NCBI GenBank assembly: GCA_964495345.1
Contig: CAZBVV010000060.1
Location: 1 to 10,703, forward strand
From: UBA1081 sp964495345
GTDB taxonomy: Bacteria; Bacillota; Clostridia; Oscillospirales; Acutalibacteraceae
Length of the DNA stretch: 10,703 nt
Direction of reading: 5' to 3'
Shown: positions 1 through 6,979 of the stretch, piece after piece
How the letters are laid out: every line of letters begins with the position of its first letter
Numbering within the stretch: the stretch's first letter is position 1
Notes under the pieces: generated by a model
Seen by the model: the letters and a program-made list of their open reading frames with translations, nothing else
What the model was told of the DNA's origin: nothing
Database searches by the model: none
Made by a program: the position numbers and the translations under genes

Positions 1-847
1 GAATCTCAAAGAATCCCAATGTTTCAACTGTTTTAAGTCCCTGGGGAAGATAAACTGTTGTCATATTTGCGTAATTAAAGCAAAGCGGACCCACAGTTTC
101 AACCGTTGAGGGTACAACATATGTAAGAACATCATCCTTGTACTGTTCATAGTTTTCACTCGATGCATCGGGTTCGATTCTGTAACCGCTTTCATCATAT
201 TCTGCCCAGCCGTATTTCTCCGCTAAATATGTATCGTGGTCACAGGGATAGCAAATAACCTCTGTTTTATCCTTATTGTAAAGAACACCGTCAACATCGC
301 AATAGTTAGGGTTGTTTTCGTCAACCTCTATACGCTGTAACGCCCAACAAGAGTAAAATGCCTTGGAATCAATATATGTAACATCAGCACCGATATATAC
401 AACCTGCAATTTTTCGTCGCAGTTGAATGCATATTCTCGAATAGAAGTAATCTTCTTACTTTCATCCTTAACAATAGTAAAATTGGCTGTTACATCGGGA
501 TTTTCCGAATCATATTCAACGGATGCAACAAAATCAATTTTAAGCTCTTTTATATAACCTGTATTACTGAACTTTGAAAGCTGATAAGTTTCACTGCCGG
601 TATTTTCGTACTCGAAAGTATCCTTTTGTACGGTACGCACACTGAAATAACAGGAAAGAGAAACCGCAATAATTATAACAATAGCAAAAACAAACTTTTT
701 AAGTCCATAATGCGTATATGGCTTATTTATATGCGGTGCGGCAAGCCCCTCTATCTGATATGTCCAGATTTCGTCTTCCGGAATATCAAGTTTTATCTCA
801 TCAGCAGGTGTGATATTATCAATTTTCTTTTTTTCTTTTTTATTCAT
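1..847 (-). CDS. BspA-like leucine-rich-repeat protein with one N-terminal membrane segment (3' end outside window)
   Basis: The first 282 codons are present; the gene runs off the left edge. Residues 1-50 are charged and probably cytoplasmic. Residues 51-70 are a strongly hydrophobic segment followed by RTVQK, so the protein looks like a signal-anchored surface protein with its bulk outside the cell. From about residue 133 it shows the BspA/TpLRR (LRR_5) pattern: xITSIREYAFNCDEKLQ, then VTYIDSKAFYSCWALQ, then the typical NPNYCDVDGVLYNKDKT insert. A further repeat starts near residue 240. Such repeats usually serve binding or adhesion; the ligand here is unknown. The start is fixed by GAGGTG six bases before the ATG, overlapping the stop region of the upstream transporter gene with a 10-nt gap, so the two are probably co-transcribed and translationally coupled. 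The family call is firm; the function is not. Confidence 0.85.
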   Translation of the reverse strand, partial: MNKKEKKKIDNITPADEIKLDIPEDEIWTYQIEGLAAPHINKPYTHYGLKKFVFAIVIIIAVSLSCYFSVRTVQKDTFEYENTGSETYQLSKFSNTGYIKELKIDFVASVEYDSENPDVTANFTIVKDESKKITSIREYAFNCDEKLQVVYIGADVTYIDSKAFYSCWALQRIEVDENNPNYCDVDGVLYNKDKTEVICYPCDHDTYLAEKYGWAEYDESGYRIEPDASSENYEQYKDDVLTYVVPSTVETVGPLCFNYANMTTVYLPQGLKTVETLGFFEI

Positions 848-857
848 ATTTCACACC

Positions 858-2624
858 TCATCCCTTATAAACGCCTTCAACAGATATGCCTTCTTCTTTT
901 GCCATTTTTTCGGTTACTTCCGCTCTGCGTTTAAGCACTTCCATAACCATATTCTGCTTTTTGCTGTCGTAATCCCAGAACAGATAAGGAATAGTCATAA
1001 GGAAGAAACCAACAACGTCAACAATAAGCGGAATCGCTATAATGCTGGTACGTGACGCATCTACAAAAAGTACATCCCAGTTACTGTTAAAGCCAAATCT
1101 TAAAAGAAGAATAGGAATAATAAGACCTACAAAAGATGTTATAGGACCGGTAAACCAACCAAATACACCTGCAAAGCTTTCAAGACGCTCACCGGAAAGG
1201 TACATCTGATAGTCACCTATACGGACATTCATATCGTGACCTGCTGTAGTGGGAACAGTCTTTGTCATTTCAAGTAAGAACAAAACAACAACACAAATAG
1301 TTCCGCAAAGAGTCAGATTTTCACCGCAGAACCAAATAGCTGCTGCAATTATACCATAACCTATACCACGGCTGAGCTGATAGAAAATCATTATCTGCTT
1401 ATATGAAAATCTCTTTAAGAAATAGGGGGACAACAAATCGGGCGGAGTTCCCGCAAAAGAAATAAGTGCAACGATAAGGCTGTAAGGCAAGCCACTCAAA
1501 CGGAATGTATAGAAATACAGAATCGTAACAAAAGGAAGCATACCGTTACCAAGTGAATCTATAAGACCTACTATTGTATTTATAAGCAGATATTTATTTT
1601 TAAGAACACCAAACATACCGTCCCAGAATTTAATTTGAACTTTCTTTTCAATAGGCGGTTGCGGTATTCTTTCTTTTATTCTGCCGGCGAATACCATTGT
1701 AAGGGCGGCAAAAGTGATAAATGTTATCGGGATAACAAATCTGTACACATTGATATCTGCCCATTCGTAACGGAGCATACCAATGATAACAGGCAGAATA
1801 ATTGCCATAATTGAATTAAAAATGTGTGAAATCTTGATAGGATAGCTTCTTACAAGGATTCTTTCCTGAAGATTGGGGCTGATGTTCTTTGCACAGGTTT
1901 CAAGGTTATTTGCAAAGCCGAACACATTATATGTGGCAAACAGCAGATTGGCAACCCATACTCTTGTTGCAACATCAGGAATCTCGTAAACGGGAAGCCA
2001 ACCGATAAGAATAACCATTATACATTTAGGCACAACATCACAATAAAGTGAATATTTGTATCTGCCGTATTTGGGCAACAGCTTTTTACGCCAGAAAATA
2101 TTTCTTGCACCTACCCAGCCAGTATACAGAAAATGCGTACCGAAGGTTTTAAAGCACGCCGTTGCACTCATTCCCTCTAAGCCGTTAAGATAAGTTATAA
2201 ACGCACTTGATTGATTAAACAGCAACGAATAGTCAAAAATAATCGTCGATATTCCGAACAGCATCATTCCGACATAAACGGCATAAAATTTCTTTTCTGT
2301 TTTTTTAGGTAAGAAACCTAAGTTATCACACACAAACCACCACATCAGTGCTGAAATATACCCAAGAGGCATGTTTAAAATACCGATAACGGAGAAGGTG
2401 AGATAAGGTAATTTGTAATGGTGCATAATAAGGTAACAAGCAGACCAGAAACCTATGTATTCAAGGATTTTTGAGCCTGCATAGTTACTGCCTACTGCAA
2501 CAACTACATCTTTATACTCTTTGTAAGGTACATATTTACCCTCTGCGGGAGTATTCCAATGAGTTTTAATTTCAGTAGCAAATGATTTGACTGTATCAAG
2601 GACTTTGCCTTTTTTGTCACTCAT
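858..2624 (-). CDS. GPH/MelB-like MFS transporter, 588 aa
   Basis: This is a polytopic membrane protein with about 12 hydrophobic segments spread from residue 40 to 560. Two features suggest the glycoside-pentoside-hexuronide (MelB-like) branch of the major facilitator superfamily. One is the central cytoplasmic stretch GRIKERIPQPPIEKK near residue 315. The other is the late motif GDYQMYLSGERLESFAG near residue 480, which resembles the D-x-x-E-x-x-T-G-x-R-x-E-G signature of that family. At 588 residues it is longer than typical GPH proteins (about 450-500), with an extended hydrophilic N-terminus and extra loops. The likely role is cation-coupled sugar or glycoside uptake; the substrate cannot be read from sequence. 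The frame is open upstream to a TTG at 2633, but that codon directly abuts AAGGAGG (2634-2640), so the ATG at 2624, nine bases away, is the start. It is the first gene of a unit with the LRR gene. Confidence 0.75.
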   Translation of the reverse strand: MSDKKGKVLDTVKSFATEIKTHWNTPAEGKYVPYKEYKDVVVAVGSNYAGSKILEYIGFWSACYLIMHHYKLPYLTFSVIGILNMPLGYISALMWWFVCDNLGFLPKKTEKKFYAVYVGMMLFGISTIIFDYSLLFNQSSAFITYLNGLEGMSATACFKTFGTHFLYTGWVGARNIFWRKKLLPKYGRYKYSLYCDVVPKCIMVILIGWLPVYEIPDVATRVWVANLLFATYNVFGFANNLETCAKNISPNLQERILVRSYPIKISHIFNSIMAIILPVIIGMLRYEWADINVYRFVIPITFITFAALTMVFAGRIKERIPQPPIEKKVQIKFWDGMFGVLKNKYLLINTIVGLIDSLGNGMLPFVTILYFYTFRLSGLPYSLIVALISFAGTPPDLLSPYFLKRFSYKQIMIFYQLSRGIGYGIIAAAIWFCGENLTLCGTICVVVLFLLEMTKTVPTTAGHDMNVRIGDYQMYLSGERLESFAGVFGWFTGPITSFVGLIIPILLLRFGFNSNWDVLFVDASRTSIIAIPLIVDVVGFFLMTIPYLFWDYDSKKQNMVMEVLKRRAEVTEKMAKEEGISVEGVYKG

Positions 2625-2633
2625 TATTACCAA

Positions 2634-2640
2634 CCTCCTT
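2634..2640 (-). promoter_or_regulatory. Ribosome binding site that decides the transporter start
   Basis: AAGGAGG on the minus strand lies nine bases before the ATG at 2624. An in-frame TTG at 2633 touches this site with zero spacing and so cannot be the start. Confidence 0.85.
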
Positions 2641-2655
2641 TATAATATTAACAGT

Positions 2656-2684
2656 ATTGTAGCATAATAATAAAAAAAAGGCAA
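2656..2684 (-). promoter_or_regulatory. Sigma-A promoter of the transporter/LRR unit
   Basis: On the minus strand the -35 is TTGCCT (2679-2684), the spacer is 17 bp, and the -10 is TACAAT (2656-2661). A TG one base before the -10 makes it an extended -10 promoter. The spacer begins with seven T, forming an eight-T run with the end of the -35. It sits about 16 bp upstream of the ribosome site, so the leader is short. Confidence 0.75.
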
Positions 2685-2727
2685 TCATAATTTAAAATTT
2701 ATTTAATTTTGCATAAAAAAATAAATA

Positions 2728-2774
2728 AACGCAAGCAGCGTTATAAACAATAATTTATCGGCTTTGCCGATAAA
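2728..2774 (-). repeat. Two further hairpins between the hyd operon terminator and the transporter promoter
   Basis: An exact 9-bp inverted repeat with a 3-nt loop (TTTATCGGC / GCCGATAAA, 2754-2774) is followed on the minus strand by a 5-bp one (AACGC / GCGTT, 2728-2742) that leads into a T-rich tract. They may be backup terminators behind the main one at 2784-2804. The rest of 2641-2727 is AT-rich DNA carrying only the transporter promoter. Confidence 0.5.
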
Positions 2775-2779
2775 CCAAC

Positions 2780-2804
2780 AAAAAGCTCCCCACAGAGAGG
2801 AGCT
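2780..2804 (-). terminator. Rho-independent terminator of the hyd maturation operon
   Basis: On the minus strand AGCTCCTC and GGGGAGCT form an 8-bp stem (one G-U pair) with loop TCTGT and a five-T tail. It begins 10 bp after the hydF stop codon. Confidence 0.85.
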
Positions 2805-2814
2805 GAAATTTAAT

Positions 2815-4020
2815 TTATTCATCAAGTGCTTTTACTGCATCGGGAAACGGTGCAAGGCTTCGTCTTAAAATGCCGTTCATGTGAGCTATTGCTGTGCCGT
2901 AATTTGTAATGGGTATGCCATTGTCAAGCGTCTGCTTTACACGGTATTTCATTTCACGTTCATTAAGCATACATCCGCCACAATGTATCACAAGTGCATA
3001 GCCCTCAAGCTCCTCGGGGAAATGAGTACCCGATGTAAATTCAAACTCAATATTTTTGCCTGTGTGTTTTTTGATAAGGGCAGGTAATTTCTGAGTGCCT
3101 ATATCTCCGCATTGTCTGTGATGTGTGCATCCCTCGGAAATAAGCACCTTATCGCCGTCTTTCAGTTTATCGAGCATTGATGCACCTTTTACGGCAGAAA
3201 TCAAATCTCCCTTATATCTTGCAAAAAGAATGGAAAATGATGTGAGCATTATATCTTCGGGGACAATCTTTGCAACAGAACCGAATACCTGTGAATCGGT
3301 GATAACCATTTTAGGTTTTTTAGCTAAAGAATTGAGAGTATTCTGCAATTCCGAATCTCTTGTAACCACGGCAACTGCACCCGAATCAAGAATGTCACGG
3401 ATAGTCTGTTGCTGCGGCAGAATAAGTCTGCCTTTGGGTGCCGCTTTATCAATAGGTACAACAAGCACGATAACATCATCAGGCTCAATAAGGTCACCAA
3501 CTACCCTTTTGCCGTTTTCCTCCTGTTTTACAAGCTTTGCAATCATTTCTTTAAGCTCATAAATACCCTTGTTTTCCTTTGCACTTACAAAAATGGTGTT
3601 CTCCGCAGTTTCGGGCTCATTTTTACGCAAATCGGACTTATTGAATGCAATAATGTAGGGAATATTTTTAGATTTAAAGAGTGAAATCAGCTCGTTTTCA
3701 GCAGGAGTAAGATTTTCCTGAGCTTCTGTTACAAGAACTGCAATATCCGTAAGATTCAATATCTGACGAGCCTTTTTTACACGCATTTCACCAAGCTCGC
3801 CCACATCATCAATACCGGGTGTATCTATGATAACAACAGGACCGAGAGGCAAAAGCTCCATAGCTTTTTTTACGGGATCGGTTGTAGTACCTTTAACATC
3901 GGAAACAAGGGATAACTCTTGCCCTGTTACAGCATTGACAACGCTCGATTTGCCTGCATTACGCAAGCCGAAAAAGCCTATATGCACACGCTCGGCAGAA
4001 ACCGTATCGTTAAGTCCCAT
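2815..4020 (-). CDS. hydF: [FeFe]-hydrogenase H-cluster maturation GTPase HydF
   Basis: HydF is the scaffold on which the 2Fe subcluster is assembled before delivery to apo-hydrogenase. The 401 residues match the usual family length. The N-terminal GTPase domain has every box: P-loop GLRNAGKSS (18-26), switch GTTTDP (44-49), DTPG (66-69), NKSD (127-130) and SAK (146-148). A dimerisation region follows. The C-terminal cluster-binding domain carries the family signature C-x-H (C298, H300) and H-C-x-x-C (H346, C347, C350), which ligates a [4Fe-4S] cluster. The start is supported by TAAGGAG eight bases upstream, whose TAA is the hydG stop codon; the gap between the genes is 11 nt. It is the last gene of the operon and is followed by a clear terminator. 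All expected key residues are present. Confidence 0.97.
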   Translation of the reverse strand: MGLNDTVSAERVHIGFFGLRNAGKSSVVNAVTGQELSLVSDVKGTTTDPVKKAMELLPLGPVVIIDTPGIDDVGELGEMRVKKARQILNLTDIAVLVTEAQENLTPAENELISLFKSKNIPYIIAFNKSDLRKNEPETAENTIFVSAKENKGIYELKEMIAKLVKQEENGKRVVGDLIEPDDVIVLVVPIDKAAPKGRLILPQQQTIRDILDSGAVAVVTRDSELQNTLNSLAKKPKMVITDSQVFGSVAKIVPEDIMLTSFSILFARYKGDLISAVKGASMLDKLKDGDKVLISEGCTHHRQCGDIGTQKLPALIKKHTGKNIEFEFTSGTHFPEELEGYALVIHCGGCMLNEREMKYRVKQTLDNGIPITNYGTAIAHMNGILRRSLAPFPDAVKALDE

Positions 4021-4031
4021 ATGTCCACTCC

Positions 4032-5480
4032 TTAAAAACGGAAATCTCTCCTGTTGGAATTTTTGATATTTTCAATGTTTTCTTTTGCAATCTTTTTAAC
4101 CTTTTCGGTGGGAATCTTTTCAAGCTCAGCATCAATAAGCTTAAAGCCTATCTCTTTTGTTTCTTCGCTTGCGTAGTCAACAAGATACTCTGTAAGCGTC
4201 ATAAGTGCGTTAGGGTGACAGCAGTTGAGAATCTGTCCGTTTTTGCAAAGTGCCATAAATCTGTCACCTGTTCTGCCCTCACGGTAGCAAGCCGTACAGA
4301 ATGAGGGAATATGACCGTTTTCCATAAGCCATCTTACAACCTCGTCAAGTGTACGCTGATCGGAAACATCAAACTGTTCGGAATCGTGAGGTCTTTCATC
4401 TTCCGTATAACCGCCGACGGATGTTCTTGATGCACCGCTTATCTGCGAAATACCCTTATTGAGTGCTCTGCCTCTTACCTCCTCGGATTCTCTTGTGGAG
4501 ATAATCATACCTGTGTAAGGTACTGCAAGACGGATACAGGCAATAATTTTTTCAAACATATCATCTGAAATGGAGTTATCAAACACATTGGGGTCGATAT
4601 CGTCTGCACGTTTAATTCTCGGTACGCTGATTGTATGAGGACCGACACCGTGTACAGCCTCAAGATGTTCTGCGTGCATGAGCAGACCTGCAAATTCGTA
4701 TCTGTACAGCTCAAGACCAAAAAGAACGCCTAAACCTACGTCGTCAATACCGCCTTCCATAGCTCTGTCCATAGCCTCGGTGTGATAATCGTAATCGTGC
4801 TTAGGTCCTGTGGGATGAAGCTTCAAATAGCTCTGCTTATGATAGGTTTCCTGGAAAAGAATGTATGTGCCAATGCCTGCATCTTTGAGTTTGCGGTAAT
4901 TTTCTACGGTTGTTGCCGCAATATTAACGTTAACTCGTCTGATTGCTCCGTTTTTGTGATTGATGGAGTAAATAGTTTTGATACATTCAAGAATATACTC
5001 AATGGGATTGTTTACAGGGTCTTCACCGGCTTCGATTGCAAGACGCTTATGTCCCATATCCTGTAAAGCAATAACTTCAGCCTTAACTTCTTCCTGTGTA
5101 AGCTTTTTACGGGCAATATGCTTATTTTTAAGGTGATAGGGGCAGTAAACACAGCCGTTTACACAGTAGTTTGAAAGGTAGAGAGGTGCAAACATTACTA
5201 TACGGTTACCGTAGAATGCAAGCTTAATCTCCTCTGCAATTTTGTAAATCTCCTCTATTTTTTCGGGAATGTCACAAGCTAAAAGAACTGATGCTTCTCT
5301 GTGAGTAAGACCGTTACACACGCAGCCTGTTGCAGTCTTCTGAGGGCGAGCTTTTTCAAGAATAGCGTCGATAAGCTCAACATTGTTTTTGTTGGCATCT
5401 GCATATTCAAGTGTTGCTCTGATTTCTTCATCATTGATAAATTCTTCTGCTTTAAGTGATTTTGGATTATAAATTGCCAT
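4032..5480 (-). CDS. hydG: [FeFe]-hydrogenase maturase HydG, radical SAM tyrosine lyase
   Basis: HydG cleaves tyrosine to p-cresol and dehydroglycine and makes the CO and CN- ligands, delivered as an Fe(CO)2(CN)-type synthon for the H-cluster. The length, 482 residues, is normal. The radical-SAM cluster motif C-x3-C-x2-C is C106, C110 and C113 in NYCVNGCVYC. The C-terminal motif that binds the auxiliary dangler-iron [4Fe-4S] cluster, C-x2-C-x22-C, is complete at C395, C398 and C421. This motif separates HydG from ThiH, which lacks it, so the call is secure. The ATG lies 3 nt after the hydE stop codon. The ribosome site AAAGGA lies within the last hydE codons, nine bases before the ATG, so translation is probably coupled. 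Confidence 0.97.
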   Translation of the reverse strand: MAIYNPKSLKAEEFINDEEIRATLEYADANKNNVELIDAILEKARPQKTATGCVCNGLTHREASVLLACDIPEKIEEIYKIAEEIKLAFYGNRIVMFAPLYLSNYCVNGCVYCPYHLKNKHIARKKLTQEEVKAEVIALQDMGHKRLAIEAGEDPVNNPIEYILECIKTIYSINHKNGAIRRVNVNIAATTVENYRKLKDAGIGTYILFQETYHKQSYLKLHPTGPKHDYDYHTEAMDRAMEGGIDDVGLGVLFGLELYRYEFAGLLMHAEHLEAVHGVGPHTISVPRIKRADDIDPNVFDNSISDDMFEKIIACIRLAVPYTGMIISTRESEEVRGRALNKGISQISGASRTSVGGYTEDERPHDSEQFDVSDQRTLDEVVRWLMENGHIPSFCTACYREGRTGDRFMALCKNGQILNCCHPNALMTLTEYLVDYASEETKEIGFKLIDAELEKIPTEKVKKIAKENIENIKNSNRRDFRF

Positions 5481-5483
5481 AAG

Positions 5484-6536
5484 TCAGCATCCTTTCTTAA
5501 TATCTCCACGGTCAGTTACGATATAATAACCGATGGATTCTATTTTTTTTGCAAGAGCTTCCACCGCTTCGGCGGCTTCTGCACCTGTGTTGATTTTATT
5601 ATTATACAGTTCGTATTTTTTGCGTTGTTCAACAGGTGAAAGATTGGGCATTACAACATTTGCACCTGATAAAATACCTTTTTCTCTGCCGTCCTCAAGT
5701 GCTGTTCCCAACGCTGTAGTTGCAGGCAGCAGAATTTGAGGCTGAATGAGCCTTATTATTGACAGAATATAACAGGTAAGCTCCGCACTGCCTGCGGGGT
5801 AATCCTTAAAAGATGTTGCTTTGTGAGGAATAAACGGCCCTACACCGCACATCTGAGGTTTAAATTCCTCTACAAATTTCAAATCCTTTGCAAGTGTTGC
5901 ATAGGTCTGAAAAGGTGAACCCACCATAAATCCGCAACCTGTCTGATAACCTATATTTTTAAGATTCTTAAGACATTCCATCCTTGTGTCAAAAGACATT
6001 GATGCAGGGTGTAATTTTTTGTAATGCTCCTTATCTGCCGTTTCGTGGCGAAGAAGATATCTGTCTGCACCTGCATCAAACAGTCTTTTATAGCTCTCAT
6101 AACTCTTTTCGCCAAGTGAAAGTGTTACGGCACAGTCCGGATATTTTGCTTTAATTTTGCTTATAATTCCGCACATAAAATCATCGCTGAAATATGCGTC
6201 CTCTCCCCCTTGCATAACAAAGGTTCTGAAACCAAGTTTGTATCCGTTATCACAGCAAGCTAAAATTTCATTTTCACTAAGCCTGTATCGTTCGCAGTCC
6301 TTATTGCTTTTACGGATTCCGCAATAAAGGCAATCGTTTCTGCAGATATTGCCCACCTCGATAAGACCTCTTATATACACAGCCTTACCGTAAACCGCCT
6401 CTCTCGCCTGTCGGGCTTTTTCGGCAAGAATATGAGCAATTTCGTCAGTCCTGTTTTCAAGCAGATACTGATACTCGGCAAGTGTAAGACTTCTCTCCTG
6501 TTCGAGCTTTTCAACAAGCTGATACATCTTATTCAT
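5484..6536 (-). CDS. hydE: [FeFe]-hydrogenase maturase HydE, radical SAM enzyme
   Basis: HydE acts on the HydG product on the way to the azadithiolate-bridged 2Fe subcluster. The 350 residues match the family. The radical-SAM motif C-x3-C-x2-C is C65, C69 and C72 in GNICRNDCLYCGIR, and the following YRLSENEI, FVMQGGED and LRHETADKEHYKKLHP stretches are typical of HydE/BioB-like TIM barrels. Its position directly before hydG supports the call over the related PylB and BioB. The first ATG overlaps the end of the upstream regulator gene by 8 nt (ATGAATAA contains the stop). I see no convincing ribosome site for this ATG or for the in-frame ATG three codons later, so initiation probably depends on ribosomes finishing the upstream gene. 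Confidence 0.95.
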   Translation of the reverse strand: MNKMYQLVEKLEQERSLTLAEYQYLLENRTDEIAHILAEKARQAREAVYGKAVYIRGLIEVGNICRNDCLYCGIRKSNKDCERYRLSENEILACCDNGYKLGFRTFVMQGGEDAYFSDDFMCGIISKIKAKYPDCAVTLSLGEKSYESYKRLFDAGADRYLLRHETADKEHYKKLHPASMSFDTRMECLKNLKNIGYQTGCGFMVGSPFQTYATLAKDLKFVEEFKPQMCGVGPFIPHKATSFKDYPAGSAELTCYILSIIRLIQPQILLPATTALGTALEDGREKGILSGANVVMPNLSPVEQRKKYELYNNKINTGAEAAEAVEALAKKIESIGYYIVTDRGDIKKGC

Positions 6537-6798
6537 TGGTTATCACATTTGAATAAGCGGTTTTAACACTTACACCCTTTAACTTTCCTATTCTGCCCGA
6601 CATTGAGGAAATAGTGTCCTGCGGAGCATCAAGAGCGATGCTTACTACATTTATATTCTTTTCACGGTACGGAACACCCATTCTGCCTATTATAAAGTTT
6701 CCGTATTCATGAAGAATTGCATTTAATTCTTCCGTTGAATCAATATCTTCTACAATAATGCCCATTACGGCAACTCTTGTTTCTTTGTTTTGAGCCAT
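6529..6798 (-). CDS. TM1266-type iron-only hydrogenase system regulator, 89 aa
   Basis: This small protein has an ACT-like alternation: TRVAVMGIIVED, then helix STEELNAILHEYGNFIIGRMG, then INVVSIALDAP, then helix TISSMSGRIGKLKGVSVK. The pattern and length match the TM1266 family, annotated as putative iron-only hydrogenase system regulators, which also resembles the C-terminal half of NikR. No DNA-binding domain is visible, so any regulation probably needs a ligand or a partner. The frame is open upstream to 6855, but GGGAG at 6806-6810, seven bases before the ATG at 6798, fixes that start, and the extra 19 residues would be outside the family. It is the first gene of the unit with hydE, hydG and hydF, and its last 8 nt overlap hydE. 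A role in hydrogenase maturation or its control is inferred from this context. Confidence 0.88.
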   Translation of the reverse strand: MAQNKETRVAVMGIIVEDIDSTEELNAILHEYGNFIIGRMGVPYREKNINVVSIALDAPQDTISSMSGRIGKLKGVSVKTAYSNVITNE

Positions 6799-6922
6799 AC
6801 TTTCTCTCCCATAAAAATAAACCGCACATTTCCGCAAAATGACGCAGAAAGGCACGGCAATATAATACTTAATTTAATATTATCTGTCGCCTTTCAGTCA
6901 GAAAATCTTTCTGTCAGGAGTA
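6799..6922 (-). promoter_or_regulatory. Structured 5' leader of the hyd maturation operon
   Basis: The leader is about 125 nt from the predicted start site to the regulator ATG. It holds a local hairpin CAGAAA/TTTCTG (6899-6913), a 7-bp long-range stem GAAAGGC/GCCTTTC (6889-6895 with 6847-6853) enclosing ATAATA/TATTAT (6862-6867 with 6878-6883), and a hairpin CATTT/AAATG (6827-6841). The strand at 6846-6851 (CTTTCT in the RNA sense) can alternatively pair with AGAAAG at 6800-6805, next to the start codon. It matches no riboswitch class I recognise. Structures are read by eye; no folding was run. Confidence 0.5.
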
Positions 6923-6929
6923 CAATAAT

Positions 6930-6958
6930 ATTTTAATACATTGTTAAAAAAAAGTCAA
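6930..6958 (-). promoter_or_regulatory. Sigma-A promoter of the hyd maturation operon
   Basis: On the minus strand the -35 is TTGACT (6953-6958), the spacer is 17 bp, and the -10 is TAAAAT (6930-6935). The -35 lies about 22 bp after the stop codon of the upstream membrane-protein gene, with no clear terminator between, so some read-through from that gene is possible. The spacer again starts with a T tract, eight T in a row counting the last base of the -35. Confidence 0.8.
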
Positions 6959-6979
6959 CATGCAAAAATATGCAATAAA

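Noticed and set aside
2625..2633. TTG at 2633 as the transporter start, adding three residues
   Set aside because: The codon directly abuts AAGGAGG, leaving no spacing; the ATG at 2624 has nine bases.
4505..4720. Short minus-strand frame within hydG
   Set aside because: A shadow of hydG in another frame without a start signal.
6799..6855. Upstream ATG giving a 108-residue regulator
   Set aside because: The added 19 residues have no ribosome site and exceed the family's length; ATG 6798 has GGGAG at the right distance, and the region forms a structured leader.
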